Virus record (IMG/VR): IMGVR_UViG_3300028384_000991
Span: 62,001 to 126,000 of that record
Source of the DNA: a virus
Strand: one strand, 5' to 3'
Length of the DNA: 64,000 nucleotides
Below the pieces are notes generated by a model, which was not told the origin of the DNA, ran no database searches, and worked only from the letters and a program-made list of their open reading frames with translations. This document shows, piece after piece, positions 16,529 through 24,633 of the stretch. The position numbers and the translations under genes were made by a program. Position 1 is the stretch's first letter; each line of letters opens with the position of its first letter.

Positions 16529-17777
16529 AGTGTGTTGTAATTCCAAATGGTGCTTCTAATTCTTTGTTATGGTGACTGTGAATTACAAAGATTGTATCAC
16601 AGTAATCAGCATCACCCCAACTATCCCAAGTATAGCCATCTGTAAACATAATGAATTTCTTAGGAACAATATCATTGTCCTTCATGTATCTCCAATTAGC
16701 GTCAAAGTCAGTACCACCACCACCTTGTACTTCATAAGATAGTAGATCATCATTTGCCGCATCAAAATCTTGCTCGTTATAAACTTCTGTATCAAAACAC
16801 CAAATTTTAATTTGATAATCTTGATATTGATCCATAATGCTTTTAACTTCACTTAAGAATACTTGTGCCTGTTCGTTACTGATCGAACCACTCATATCAA
16901 TTGCAATACATAGATCAATTGTGTCTTGAAAGTTTAGTCCTGGAAGAATAGCACCAGTGTGCCAACCTTTACGTGAAGGACGACTAAAAGTAAAATCATT
17001 TTTAATAGTTGATTGAATCTGTTGCTGAAGAAGTTCTCTCCAGTTCATTTTAGGTTCAGTCAACTCTTTAATCATACGTTGAATTTCTTTAGGAAGATTG
17101 CCAGCACCTGTTGATTGTGCAGATGATATCATAGATTCTTTAATTTCGTCACGAATTTTACGCAACTCTTCTTTGCTATATGAAGGCTTGTCACCTTGTT
17201 TCTTTTGTTTTTTGCCACCACCATTGCTTTGGTCGTCACCATCTTTATCCCAATCAATATGTTCGTCAAGAAGTTGACCAAGTTGTTTCAATTCTTCTTC
17301 GTCATATTTGCTGAAGATTTCATCATATACTTCTTCTGAAGTCCAGCCATCATATTTAAAGTCTTGAAAGATTGGAATGTCTTTAGGCTTGTCGCCAATT
17401 TTATCACGTACAAGAATATTATTTACAATGTAGTCAGCGGCAATGTTATGAATCTGCGGATCACGTTTTTCTCTACGTGTCATATGATCATATACGCAGT
17501 GTAGAATTTCATGTGCAATAACAAACTCAACTTCTTTGTTTGTCATATTAGCAAAGAAAGGAACACTATAGAACAAGTGTCTGCCGTCAGTAGCGGCTGT
17601 TGGACACCAATCACTTGCTTCAACAACTTTAAGACGTGTAGCCATGTTGCCAAAGAAAGGGTGACGCATAAGCAGACCAACACGAGCAACGATAATTTTA
17701 TCTAAAACTTCTTTACGAAGTTCATCAGTTACTTCAATATCTGGTGTTTCTACTGCTTCTGTTGTTGCTACTGTCAT
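16503..17777 (-). CDS. Zinc metallopeptidase-like / VWA-domain protein
   Basis: This 424-residue protein combines an N-terminal zinc-protease-like HEILH motif at 89-93 with a C-terminal VWA domain whose MIDAS starts DMSGSIS and continues to GGGGTDF. This is the DUF2201 architecture, in which VWA proteins pair with MoxR AAA+ ATPases to remodel or mature protein complexes. A MoxR ATPase gene lies directly upstream. The protein has a charged, Gln/Lys-rich linker in the middle. It has its own early-type promoter (17810-17838) and AGGAGA ribosome site. The target is unknown; both catalytic and binding motifs look intact. Confidence 0.8.
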   Translation of the reverse strand: MTVATTEAVETPDIEVTDELRKEVLDKIIVARVGLLMRHPFFGNMATRLKVVEASDWCPTAATDGRHLFYSVPFFANMTNKEVEFVIAHEILHCVYDHMTRREKRDPQIHNIAADYIVNNILVRDKIGDKPKDIPIFQDFKYDGWTSEEVYDEIFSKYDEEELKQLGQLLDEHIDWDKDGDDQSNGGGKKQKKQGDKPSYSKEELRKIRDEIKESMISSAQSTGAGNLPKEIQRMIKELTEPKMNWRELLQQQIQSTIKNDFTFSRPSRKGWHTGAILPGLNFQDTIDLCIAIDMSGSISNEQAQVFLSEVKSIMDQYQDYQIKIWCFDTEVYNEQDFDAANDDLLSYEVQGGGGTDFDANWRYMKDNDIVPKKFIMFTDGYTWDSWGDADYCDTIFVIHSHHNKELEAPFGITTHYENETKSA

Positions 17778-17809
17778 GCCATGTTCTCCTTGTGCCTTAT
17801 TATTTTACT

Positions 17810-17838
17810 ATTATAGTATATTTAACGGTAAATGTCAA
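17810..17838 (-). promoter_or_regulatory. Sigma70-type early promoter for the VWA gene
   Basis: On the minus strand, TTGACA (17833-17838), a 17-nt spacer and TATAAT (17810-17815), both consensus. The transcript would start near 17803 and leave a 26-nt leader with a Shine-Dalgarno before the ATG at 17777. Confidence 0.88.
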
Positions 17839-17840
17839 CC

Positions 17841-17876
17841 AAAAAAGAATGGGTAGGACACCAAAATGCCCTACCC
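17841..17876 (-). terminator. Rho-independent terminator after the MoxR gene
   Basis: A 7-bp GC-rich stem (GGGTAGG, 17851-17857, with CCTACCC, 17870-17876) with a 12-nt loop lies just after the MoxR stop codon. In the minus-strand reading it is followed within 3 nt by six T residues (17841-17846). It separates the MoxR transcript from the next promoter. Confidence 0.75.
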
Positions 17877-17882
17877 AAAATG

Positions 17883-18968
17883 TTATGATGCCTGTGCGGC
17901 AGTAACATATTTCCCATAACGTTCATGGAATTCATCAAAACACTCAACTTCATCTGGATCGATTGGAAGTTCGTATTGTGTAAGAGCAAGTTTAATACCC
18001 ATTACAACCAACTCAGTGTCAAAATTATCCATTGCAAAACGTAGGAAGTTATTAACTTTATCGTCGAACTTCTTATCGTTTTTGTCACAGGATTCTTTAA
18101 GTTCATAGCAGAGTGAGACAGTCAAGGAATACATGGCACTGATTTCTTTTGTCTTCAACTCTTTAACCTTACCATCCAAGATTTCCGAAGGGTTCGGAAG
18201 TTGGGATGCCATCTTACGATGGGCCATGAACTTAACAGCAAGGCCTTCGCCTACTGCACCACTAACCAAATCAGTAGTGGTATTCTCGTCATCATCGTCT
18301 TCTAACAGTTCGGACACAAATGACCAAGAACGCGGTGTTGCAAATGAACGACTTGGACTTTTAGGATCAAAGTCATACAAGTCTTTCTTTGCAAATGTCA
18401 AGTAACCCACAACATCTGTATGGATCTTGTTTTCAGTTGCCCAAGAAAACCAATCGTCAAAATCTACTTTAAGTTCTAAGTGAACAAAACGATTAGCCAA
18501 TGGAGCAGGCATTCTGTATGTAACACCTTTGTCAGCGTCACGGTTACCAGCGGCAACAATCAAAACGTTGTCTGGCAATACATATTGACCAACCTTACGG
18601 TTAAGGATCAACTGATATGCCGCGGCTTGTACAGCCGGCGCCGCAGAATTCATTTCATCAAGAAACAGAATAATCTTCTTATGTTTCTTTGCCATTTCGG
18701 CAGTTGGTAGTTCTGCTGGTGGTGCCCATTTCATGCAGTTATCGTTAGCCGCATAATATGGAATACCTTTAATGTCTGTGGGTTCCCACAGTGACAAACG
18801 AACGTCAATTACAAGTGCGTCCAATTGTTCACCAATTTGATGAATAATATCAGACTTACCAATACCTGGTGCTCCCCAAATAAAGATAGGACGTTGTTTG
18901 TTAAATGCACGAAGAATGCTTTTCTTCGCGTTGTTTGGACTAATAGTCCGAGTTGCAATGTTTTCCAT
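17883..18968 (-). CDS. MoxR-like AAA+ ATPase
   Basis: This 361-residue single-AAA+ protein has Walker A GAPGIGKS at 32-39, Walker B IILFLDEMNSA, a sensor-1 region VLIVAAGNRD and an arginine-rich LANRFVHL segment typical of MoxR proteins. MoxR ATPases act as chaperones with VWA proteins, and the VWA partner is encoded next. An acidic DDDDENTT insert lies in the C-terminal half. The gene has its own consensus promoter and ends in an intrinsic terminator, so partner dosage can be set independently. Confidence 0.85.
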   Translation of the reverse strand: MENIATRTISPNNAKKSILRAFNKQRPIFIWGAPGIGKSDIIHQIGEQLDALVIDVRLSLWEPTDIKGIPYYAANDNCMKWAPPAELPTAEMAKKHKKIILFLDEMNSAAPAVQAAAYQLILNRKVGQYVLPDNVLIVAAGNRDADKGVTYRMPAPLANRFVHLELKVDFDDWFSWATENKIHTDVVGYLTFAKKDLYDFDPKSPSRSFATPRSWSFVSELLEDDDDENTTTDLVSGAVGEGLAVKFMAHRKMASQLPNPSEILDGKVKELKTKEISAMYSLTVSLCYELKESCDKNDKKFDDKVNNFLRFAMDNFDTELVVMGIKLALTQYELPIDPDEVECFDEFHERYGKYVTAAQAS

Positions 18969-19018
18969 TTTGTACTCCTTGTGTTTCAGTGCCTTACTTA
19001 ATTTCTAAGTATGTATAT

Positions 19019-19047
19019 ATAATACACTCACAGTACCAAAAGGTCAA
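19019..19047 (-). promoter_or_regulatory. Sigma70-type early promoter for the MoxR gene
   Basis: TTGACC (19042-19047), a 17-nt spacer and TATTAT (19019-19024) on the minus strand. The start is expected near 19012, giving a leader of about 44 nt. The remaining upstream intergenic DNA (19048-19099) has runs of T and A but no clear hairpin. Confidence 0.75.
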
Positions 19048-19099
19048 GTGTTTTTTTAATTTTTTTTTGGATTTTGGTTAAACTAAAATGTCAATAAAA

Positions 19100-19495
19100 T
19101 CAAGGGGTTAGTTCTTCGTCGGCTCTTTTTAGTGCTTTAGTTAGGCCATATTTTTTGACATCACCACTAAAAAGATGCAGTTCGAGTGCTTTCTTTTCGT
19201 CAAGAACTATGATCATTTTGTTTGTCAGATAGTACGGGCAAGTAATAAATCTATCTAACCAAATTACAGTATTTGTTGTAAGTTCAAAGTCTGGGGGAAA
19301 TGGTACTTCGTAGTATTGTAAATCTAATTTTTCTGTAACGAATGTAAAGCCAGCATCAGTTAAACGCAATCCTCCAGTATCCTTTGCTCTTGTGTTTTGC
19401 CACCATGTTGGCATATACTGTTTAATGGTTGCTTCTGTTATACTGATGTCTGCTTGTTTAAGAAATACTTTAGTGTAAGTTTCTTTCCAGTTCAC
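19100..19495 (-). CDS. Conserved phage protein, unknown function
   Basis: This 131-residue protein has the pattern TGGLRLTDAGFTFVTEKLDLQYYEVPFP, suggesting a winged-helix-like or small beta/alpha fold, but I do not recognise the family. It overlaps by 4 nt the nuclease gene upstream and is the last gene before the MoxR promoter. There is no signal peptide or membrane segment. Confidence 0.62.
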   Translation of the reverse strand: MNWKETYTKVFLKQADISITEATIKQYMPTWWQNTRAKDTGGLRLTDAGFTFVTEKLDLQYYEVPFPPDFELTTNTVIWLDRFITCPYYLTNKMIIVLDEKKALELHLFSGDVKKYGLTKALKRADEELTP

Positions 19496-19920
19496 TTTAC
19501 CTTGCCTTCACGTAGAAGTTTTTCTCTGTTAGCCATATGCTTCATTTGTATTTCTTCTTTGCTACCACCAAAGTATGCAACAGCATGACCTTCTGAAACC
19601 ATGATGTCTGTAAGTCTATCTTCATCAATTAAAAAGTCTCCTAAGATACGTCCGAACTTGCCTTTCTTATCTTCTCCACTTTTATCAATTTCTGTTTTAA
19701 GTACTTGCATACTTCCTACTGGCATTTTTTCTTTTACAAAAGCCTTTGCCGCTAATCCAAATTTCTTTTCTACTTTATCTCGCGTTCTTGATTCAGGGGT
19801 ATCAATCCCCATCATTCTAACTCTTTCTTTCTTAAGCCATACTCCGAAACCTAAATCAATATCAACGTCTACTGTATCGCCATCGACTACACGTAAAATT
19901 TTACACTTGTATTCGTACAT
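19492..19920 (-). CDS. Thermonuclease (SNase)-like nuclease
   Basis: This 142-residue OB-fold nuclease resembles staphylococcal nuclease. It shows ILRVVDGDTVDVDIDLG (metal-binding Asp), VRMMGIDTPESR (Arg plus Asp), GKFGRILGDF (catalytic Arg) and VSEGHAVAY. No export signal is present, so it should act in the cytoplasm, perhaps on host DNA or RNA. The length matches the bare catalytic domain. It is in an operon with the 131-residue gene (ATGA overlap). Confidence 0.85.
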   Translation of the reverse strand: MYEYKCKILRVVDGDTVDVDIDLGFGVWLKKERVRMMGIDTPESRTRDKVEKKFGLAAKAFVKEKMPVGSMQVLKTEIDKSGEDKKGKFGRILGDFLIDEDRLTDIMVSEGHAVAYFGGSKEEIQMKHMANREKLLREGKVK

Positions 19921-19924
19921 CTGC

Positions 19925-20215
19925 TTATCCCTCTGTTACTATTTCGCCCTTGTCTAACTTAACAACATTAAATTCTTCTGTGTTGAATAATGTGTTTAAT
20001 TTTTTAGCAAGATTGTGTGCGTGTCCTGGATTTGAAAAAGATACTTTTTTGTACTTAGGTCCAGGGAAACTTGATAGAGAATTTTGAGTTTTCAAGTTAA
20101 ATGGCTTGCCTTGATAAAATACTGCCCATATTGCTTCAGCCGCAAGGATCTGATCAGACTTGTAAGTCTTTTTGTCAACATACTCTAACAGTATTTTCGG
20201 TTTAGGTCTACTCAT
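19925..20215 (-). CDS. Conserved phage protein, unknown function
   Basis: This 96-residue lysine-rich protein has segments such as SFPGPKYKKVSFSNPGHAHNLAKKLN. The length and charge suggest a small nucleic-acid-associated or virion protein, but no motif decides. A late-type promoter lies 34 bp upstream, exactly as for the fibre gene. Confidence 0.6.
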   Translation of the reverse strand: MSRPKPKILLEYVDKKTYKSDQILAAEAIWAVFYQGKPFNLKTQNSLSSFPGPKYKKVSFSNPGHAHNLAKKLNTLFNTEEFNVVKLDKGEIVTEG

Positions 20216-20248
20216 TATATACGTGTCCTCAATAATAAACTACGTATA

Positions 20249-20256
20249 TATTTATC
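20249..20256 (-). promoter_or_regulatory. T4-like late promoter
   Basis: GATAAATA on the minus strand, directly after the stop codon of the upstream oxygenase gene and 34 bp before the ATG at 20215. Confidence 0.68.
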
Positions 20257-20874
20257 TTATTTTTCAGTAATTGTTATATTAAAAGCAGTAGTTATTCTTG
20301 GAACTACGCTCTTTTGTATAGGAATACTATGGTTTAGATAAGGGGGAAAGAATATAATATCGCCTTCTTGTGCGTCAGCAATTATAACTTCTTTAGGGTG
20401 TTTTGCAGGCAATTTATGTGTTATAGGGGTAGGTTGTGTGCTTCTAATACCGTCTTGTGCAGGGTTATAGAATACTGTGGGTTCATGCTCTTGCGGATCG
20501 TATTTTACGTAGTGTACGGCGCATATTTGTATAGTACGAGGACTGGATAAATGATTGTGTATTTCTCCCCAACCACCTTTGCCTGTAACATTATACCAAG
20601 CATCAATACCAACGTTCCAGTCTTCGTGTTCGGTATCAAACCCATAAAACTGCATAAACTCGTTTATAGGAGTTTCGTATTTAGGTAGTAGTTCTTGCCA
20701 GTCTACTTGTTTTGCACCTGGAAAGAAATCGCTATACACATTACAAAAATCACAATTAGGACCGTTATTTAAAAAGTCTTGTTGTACATTGTAAGTTAGA
20801 AAACTTTTTATATCTTCTTGTGCAGGAACTTTTGTTTTATAGATATCTGTTTGGAATAGTGTTTGGATTTGCAT
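20257..20874 (-). CDS. 2OG-Fe(II) oxygenase (phage type)
   Basis: This 205-residue protein has the phage oxygenase pattern: WYNVTGKGGWGEIHNHLSSP (iron-binding His region), a strand run ICAVHYVKYD, and GDIIFFPPYLNHSIPI with the distal His, followed by PRITTAFNITI with the 2-oxoglutarate Arg. Such genes are common in marine T4-like phages; substrates are unknown. The start overlaps by one base the stop of the upstream 83-residue gene. Confidence 0.75.
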   Translation of the reverse strand: MQIQTLFQTDIYKTKVPAQEDIKSFLTYNVQQDFLNNGPNCDFCNVYSDFFPGAKQVDWQELLPKYETPINEFMQFYGFDTEHEDWNVGIDAWYNVTGKGGWGEIHNHLSSPRTIQICAVHYVKYDPQEHEPTVFYNPAQDGIRSTQPTPITHKLPAKHPKEVIIADAQEGDIIFFPPYLNHSIPIQKSVVPRITTAFNITITEK

Positions 20875-21125
20875 TATTCTTTGAAGCCGCCGCCATCCAT
20901 CTCGACGTTAATTACTTCTTGTTCTGCCTTGACAGCATTTTCTTTTACAAATTTTTCTAAGTCGCCGTGTAGTCTTGCACTTACTTGTCCTAAAGTCAAT
21001 GCAAGATTCTTGGCTTGTTGAATTGGCAATCTAATTTCTTTTACATTAGATGTATCAGCAGATTTTACCTGTTGAATAAAAGTTTCAATAGGTGATGTAT
21101 TAATCGGCTCTTTTGTCATCTGCAT
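20874..21125 (-). CDS. Small conserved phage protein
   Basis: This 83-residue protein is mainly helical (IETFIQQVKSADTSN; QQAKNLALTLGQVSARLH) with an acidic C-terminus. The start at 21125 follows AAAGGCAA; an ATG at 21119 is possible. It overlaps the 162-residue gene by 26 nt. The function is not recognised. Confidence 0.6.
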   Translation of the reverse strand: MQMTKEPINTSPIETFIQQVKSADTSNVKEIRLPIQQAKNLALTLGQVSARLHGDLEKFVKENAVKAEQEVINVEMDGGGFKE

Positions 21126-21588
21126 TTGCCTTTGATAGTTCTGAACGCATTGTCAACTCGTCCTTGAAAGGACCTTTAGATGTATAGCCTTCAATAGTAA
21201 CAAGTTTAGGACAGAAACTGCGTACCCAACCTTTTTCAAATCTAATAATGTAGTAACCTGCACAATACAGGCTTTTAGACTTTTTGCTTTTTGTAAACAA
21301 AGGAAGTTTACGTTTTACATCATACATTGAATTGTGCGGTACACAAGATGTTCTAAAACCATGAACTTCTTTATCAGTAGTAGTTTCAGTTTTTGCATCT
21401 TTGATACCCCACTCGATATCAACGTCTTTTGTTAATTGTTTTTCGCTTTCGTAAAATTTTGTGTGTGTATTGCAACAATACATATATGACTTATCTTCTT
21501 GTTTAGACAAAGTTCCTATACGTTCGCCGTCCTCTTCTACAATCCAAAATTTTCCTGCTACGATTGGGTTTGCTTTAATTTTCGTCAT
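21100..21588 (-). CDS. Conserved phage protein, unknown function
   Basis: This 162-residue protein has a basic, cysteine-containing beta-rich sequence: KFWIVEEDGERIGTLSK, YMYCCNTHTKFY, SLYCAGYYIIRFEKGWVRSFCPKL. The paired Cys/His residues could bind a metal, though no classical finger is present. It overlaps both neighbours (14 and 26 nt), indicating one tightly packed operon from 22311 down to 20257. Confidence 0.6.
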   Translation of the reverse strand: MTKIKANPIVAGKFWIVEEDGERIGTLSKQEDKSYMYCCNTHTKFYESEKQLTKDVDIEWGIKDAKTETTTDKEVHGFRTSCVPHNSMYDVKRKLPLFTKSKKSKSLYCAGYYIIRFEKGWVRSFCPKLVTIEGYTSKGPFKDELTMRSELSKANADDKRAD

Positions 21589-22126
21589 TCAGTCCTCCAA
21601 AAGTTTCAGTATTCACAACTCTAACATCTAAACTTTTATTAGATGCTATTGCCGCATACAATCTTGTTCTGCCATCAATTACGTATCTTCCACTGTCTAA
21701 TTCCATTACCAACGGTGGTCGACAAGTTCCGTTTTCAATTGCTTCAAGAATTGGCTCTAAAGGAAATTCTCTTTCTCTGTAATCACGTTTATCACGTAAT
21801 TGCATTTCCTTAATATATGCTTCTTTATAACCGTCTTTTCCTCTAATGTCTTTTAATCGCATAAACATATAAGGATCTTCCGGCATATTTGCTAAGTTAT
21901 TTAAGCCAATAATTTCGTCAACTGACATATTTTGGACAACTACTTTTGCAAGTATTTTGCCCATTCTTTTTGCTACATCTTCACGTAGATAATCTTCTGT
22001 TGGTACGTATCTTTGTTTATTGCCTAAATTAACAGGCAAACTGTGTACAAAGTCCCTTACATCAGGCTCTGGACAACCGATCAATTCGTATGCATCTAAA
22101 AAGTTTTCGTCTTGTAATTCGCTCAT
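21575..22126 (-). CDS. ParB/sulfiredoxin-like domain protein
   Basis: The start at 22126 gives an ATGA overlap with the upstream stop (183 residues). The C-terminal half has the ParB N-domain core: PPLVMELDSGRYVIDGRTRLYAA, where the Gly-Arg-Thr-Arg corresponds to the nucleotide-handling G-x-x-R patch, followed by VRVVNTETF. The N-terminal half is helical and acidic. In phages such domains act as nucleases, DNA-binding proteins or CTPase-type switches; which applies here is unclear. Confidence 0.65.
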   Translation of the reverse strand: MSELQDENFLDAYELIGCPEPDVRDFVHSLPVNLGNKQRYVPTEDYLREDVAKRMGKILAKVVVQNMSVDEIIGLNNLANMPEDPYMFMRLKDIRGKDGYKEAYIKEMQLRDKRDYREREFPLEPILEAIENGTCRPPLVMELDSGRYVIDGRTRLYAAIASNKSLDVRVVNTETFGGLNDEN

Positions 22127-22311
22127 GCTGATAATGATCCTACTGGTTTGCACACATATTTTACAGTATCCCAGTCACCATCAATAGGAAGTTCTGTGTA
22201 GACAGGTAGCATACTTTCACATTCTGCTTGAGAGTCAAAACGTTGCACATCTTGTTCTATACAAGTTGATCCTAAACAAACTGTAAGTAAGATATGCCAA
22301 ATAATTTCCAT
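22123..22311 (-). CDS. Small cysteine-containing protein with hydrophobic N-terminus
   Basis: The 62-residue product has a hydrophobic start (IIWHILLTVCLGSTC) that could be a signal peptide or anchor. It is followed by evenly spaced cysteines (C-I-E-Q-D..., AECESMLP, YVCKP), suggesting disulfides and an extracytoplasmic location. It is coupled by overlaps to the RNase H gene before it and the ParB-like gene after it. Confidence 0.55.
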   Translation of the reverse strand: MEIIWHILLTVCLGSTCIEQDVQRFDSQAECESMLPVYTELPIDGDWDTVKYVCKPVGSLSA

Positions 22312-23291
22312 TATGCATACCTTGCATTTAGAGGTTCGCTATAACTCTGCACTTGTTCTGAAATTCTATTAAGTTCGTGTTTAGCACAGAACTTCATAAG
22401 TTTCACACCAACTTGAGCAACTTCTTTAGGCTTACTATTATCTGCAATAACCTGTGCTAAGATTTGTTTAATTTCATCTGGCTGTGCGGATAAATCACAA
22501 AGTGTTACATTGCGTTGATAGTCTTCAAGCACACGATGTTCTACACCTTCATGATCAATCCAACGTTGTAGCATCATATTATTCCAGTTATAACCTTTGC
22601 TATCTTTGTCAGCAAATGCTTCTTTTAAGCCTACTTTGTTTTTAGTGCCTTTTACTCTAACACCAGGATATGCTGAGAACACATTATCACTTGTGTCACC
22701 ACGCATACACTTTTCAAATAGTAACCATTGCGGATCGGGTGCCGCCTTAGGCTCGTTAGTTTTCTTGTCTACCACAGGTTTACCTTTATCATCAAAGTAA
22801 CCTTCGTGTGTAACTGTTACGTTTTGTACACCATTGTACTGCTTTACATTGGGAGCAATTAATTGTGCAAAATCTCCGTCAGTTGAAATAATAACATGAT
22901 TGTCATTAGGATGTGATTGTATCCAACCTGCAATTAAATCATCTGCTTCGAGTTGCGGATGTTGTAAAACAGTACAATTAGTTTTGTTTGTAACAAAGTC
23001 TTTAAACTCGTCAAACATTTCCCAGAATACTTCTTCTTCCTCTTGCTGACTTGCAGTTAGTGCCGCACGAGCATCACTTCTATTTCTTTTGTAAGGCTCG
23101 TAATAATCTTTACGCCAACTGCGTCCTTCAAGACAAAATATAACATGACTGCCGTCAAAGTCTTGCCATGCTTTCCTAATACCGTTTAAAGTAATATGAA
23201 AAGCCATGCCAACTTTATCTGTAAGGTTACCTCGTACTACGTGTCTTGCACGAAAGAAAGTGTTAGCAGTATCTACAAGAATATAGTTCAT
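22311..23291 (-). CDS. rnh: RNase H / 5'-3' exonuclease (T4 Rnh type)
   Basis: This 326-residue FEN-family nuclease has an acidic start MNYILVDTANTFFRARH, the R-x-x-x-Y helical gateway (SWRKDYYEPYKRNR), the metal-binding EADDLIAGW and STDGDFAQLI, and KCMRGDTSDNVFSAYPGVRVKG (helix-hairpin-helix with Asp ligands). In T4 the enzyme removes RNA primers from Okazaki fragments. The length is close to T4 Rnh (305). The 4-nt overlap with the small gene upstream makes them co-translated. Confidence 0.88.
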   Translation of the reverse strand: MNYILVDTANTFFRARHVVRGNLTDKVGMAFHITLNGIRKAWQDFDGSHVIFCLEGRSWRKDYYEPYKRNRSDARAALTASQQEEEEVFWEMFDEFKDFVTNKTNCTVLQHPQLEADDLIAGWIQSHPNDNHVIISTDGDFAQLIAPNVKQYNGVQNVTVTHEGYFDDKGKPVVDKKTNEPKAAPDPQWLLFEKCMRGDTSDNVFSAYPGVRVKGTKNKVGLKEAFADKDSKGYNWNNMMLQRWIDHEGVEHRVLEDYQRNVTLCDLSAQPDEIKQILAQVIADNSKPKEVAQVGVKLMKFCAKHELNRISEQVQSYSEPLNARYA

Positions 23292-23500
23292 TTTTTACCC
23301 TTAAAATATTTTTCACTGTACCATTTATAAAATGCAGGATCAGTAAAAAACTCTGCAACATGACTTGCTGGAACTTGATCGCTTCTAATACATTCGGCAA
23401 GAGATTCATATTCATACGTATCTACTTTACGTTTCATAGGTTTATCTTTAAAATTCTCTGCCAATGTCTTAACCATTCTATAGTTCTTTTCCGAATCCAT
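23288..23500 (-). CDS. Small conserved phage protein, leaderless start
   Basis: This is 70 residues from the ATG at 23500. The ATG at 23506 is embedded next to the -10 box and cannot be on that promoter's transcript; an internal ATG at 23476 with GGAAAAG upstream is the other candidate. The product is basic and helical (YRMVKTLAENFKDKPMKR; ASHVAEFFTDPAFYKWYSEKYF). It is translated with RNase H (ATGA overlap) and heads that operon. Confidence 0.62.
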   Translation of the reverse strand: MDSEKNYRMVKTLAENFKDKPMKRKVDTYEYESLAECIRSDQVPASHVAEFFTDPAFYKWYSEKYFKGKK

Positions 23501-23506
23501 AGTCAT

Positions 23507-23535
23507 ATTATACTATTTTTTAGGTGTGTTGTCAA
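23507..23535 (-). promoter_or_regulatory. Sigma70-type early promoter, start at ATG
   Basis: Minus strand TTGACA (23530-23535), a 17-nt spacer and TATAAT (23507-23512). The expected +1 at 23500 is the A of ATG, so the mRNA would be leaderless. Confidence 0.85.
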
Positions 23536-24223
23536 CCTGTTGTTTTGCTTTTTCTTGAATTTCTTTTAGAACTTCTTGGTTCATAAAAGGAATAGCATTC
23601 ATTTCTTTGTGATCAAAACTGTTGGTTAATCTTAGATCAAATGCAACACTAATACGAATATCATCTCTTGTATGTGGTTCTACATAGTGAGGTGTACAAC
23701 TTGGAAACATAACACATCCACCTTTTTTATTAGGTAGTGCAATTTTTGATTCCGGGTCAAAGTTTGAATGATATACAGTGTTTGTATGATAATCGCCAAA
23801 GTGCATATTACCACTTAGATAAGAATCAGGCTGTGCACCATGTGCGTGTGAATCCATACCTTCGTCTTTGCGTAAGATATTTGCCCAACAAACAATCTGT
23901 AAGTCTTTTAATTCTAATTGCTGTTTCTGTACATATTCAAGATATGAATATCTTAAAAAGGTTAACAGTTCTTTGAAAGCAGGTTCGTCTTGTTCTAACA
24001 AATTATATCTACCAAAACGTGTAGTAATATGATTTTCGTTTAAACCTGTGCCGCCCGTATTAGTATATTCATAATCAAGAATAGTCTTTTCGTTCTTTTC
24101 AATCCACTCGTGAATTTTATCCACGTGTTCAAGATCAGTCCAGTTTGTAAGCCAAAGTGGAATGTTCCAACTTGGAGCAAACTCTGTTTGTGGGTGATAA
24201 CTTTTAATTCTAATTAGCGACAT
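23513..24223 (-). CDS. 2OG-Fe(II) oxygenase (phage type)
   Basis: This 236-residue protein has an iron site GMDSHAHGAQPDSYLSGNMHFGD and the closing half KKGGCVMFPSCTPHYVEPHTRDDIRISVAFDLRL (distal His, then Arg for 2-oxoglutarate). This is the common 2OG-FeII_Oxy_5 style in marine phages. The stop lies 12 bp before the TTGACA/TATAAT promoter of the next operon overlaps it. The start overlaps by one base the upstream 122-residue gene. Confidence 0.78.
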   Translation of the reverse strand: MSLIRIKSYHPQTEFAPSWNIPLWLTNWTDLEHVDKIHEWIEKNEKTILDYEYTNTGGTGLNENHITTRFGRYNLLEQDEPAFKELLTFLRYSYLEYVQKQQLELKDLQIVCWANILRKDEGMDSHAHGAQPDSYLSGNMHFGDYHTNTVYHSNFDPESKIALPNKKGGCVMFPSCTPHYVEPHTRDDIRISVAFDLRLTNSFDHKEMNAIPFMNQEVLKEIQEKAKQQVDNTPKK

Positions 24224-24591
24224 TACTTAACCTCCGATTTACCATCACCTAAGTTTTTGGTATTAATGAATCCTGCACCTCGATTAGGATCGTGTCCTTC
24301 GTCAGCAAGAACATTCCTTGCAAGATCTTTAAACCACATATCAACAATTTCTTCATTTGATTCACCTGAATAACCTGCATCAAGTAACTGTTCAATAAAT
24401 TCATTGTTCCAATCAAGTTCAAAGAAACCATTGCGAATGTTATCTTTGTTAACCTGTGTATCAAGTACACCAACCCAAGGTTTTTTAGCCTTAGTTGCGG
24501 CTTCTTTTTCTTTCATCATCAAGTCACGATGTGAAAGTTCTTTTTCATTCGTGCTTGGCTTTTTAAACATATTTTTAAGTTTGTCCATCAT
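24223..24591 (-). CDS. Conserved phage protein, unknown function
   Basis: This protein has 122 residues (or 121 from the second ATG). The lysine-rich helical N-terminus (KLKNMFKKPSTNEKELSHRDLMMKEKEA) is followed by an acidic domain (FFELDWNNEFIEQLLDAGYSG...EIVDMWFKDLARNVL). No motif is known to me. It lies 42 bp after QueE in the same transcription direction. Confidence 0.62.
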   Translation of the reverse strand: MMDKLKNMFKKPSTNEKELSHRDLMMKEKEAATKAKKPWVGVLDTQVNKDNIRNGFFELDWNNEFIEQLLDAGYSGESNEEIVDMWFKDLARNVLADEGHDPNRGAGFINTKNLGDGKSEVK

Positions 24592-24633
24592 AATCCGGCC
24601 TTCCTTGCTTTTACGTCAGGCGCTTCTTCCTCC

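Noticed and set aside
19048-19099. A/T-rich tract considered as a terminator for the 131-residue gene
   Set aside because: The only inverted repeat is imperfect and AT-only (TTTTGGTT with AAACTAAAA), and no stable GC stem precedes the T-run.
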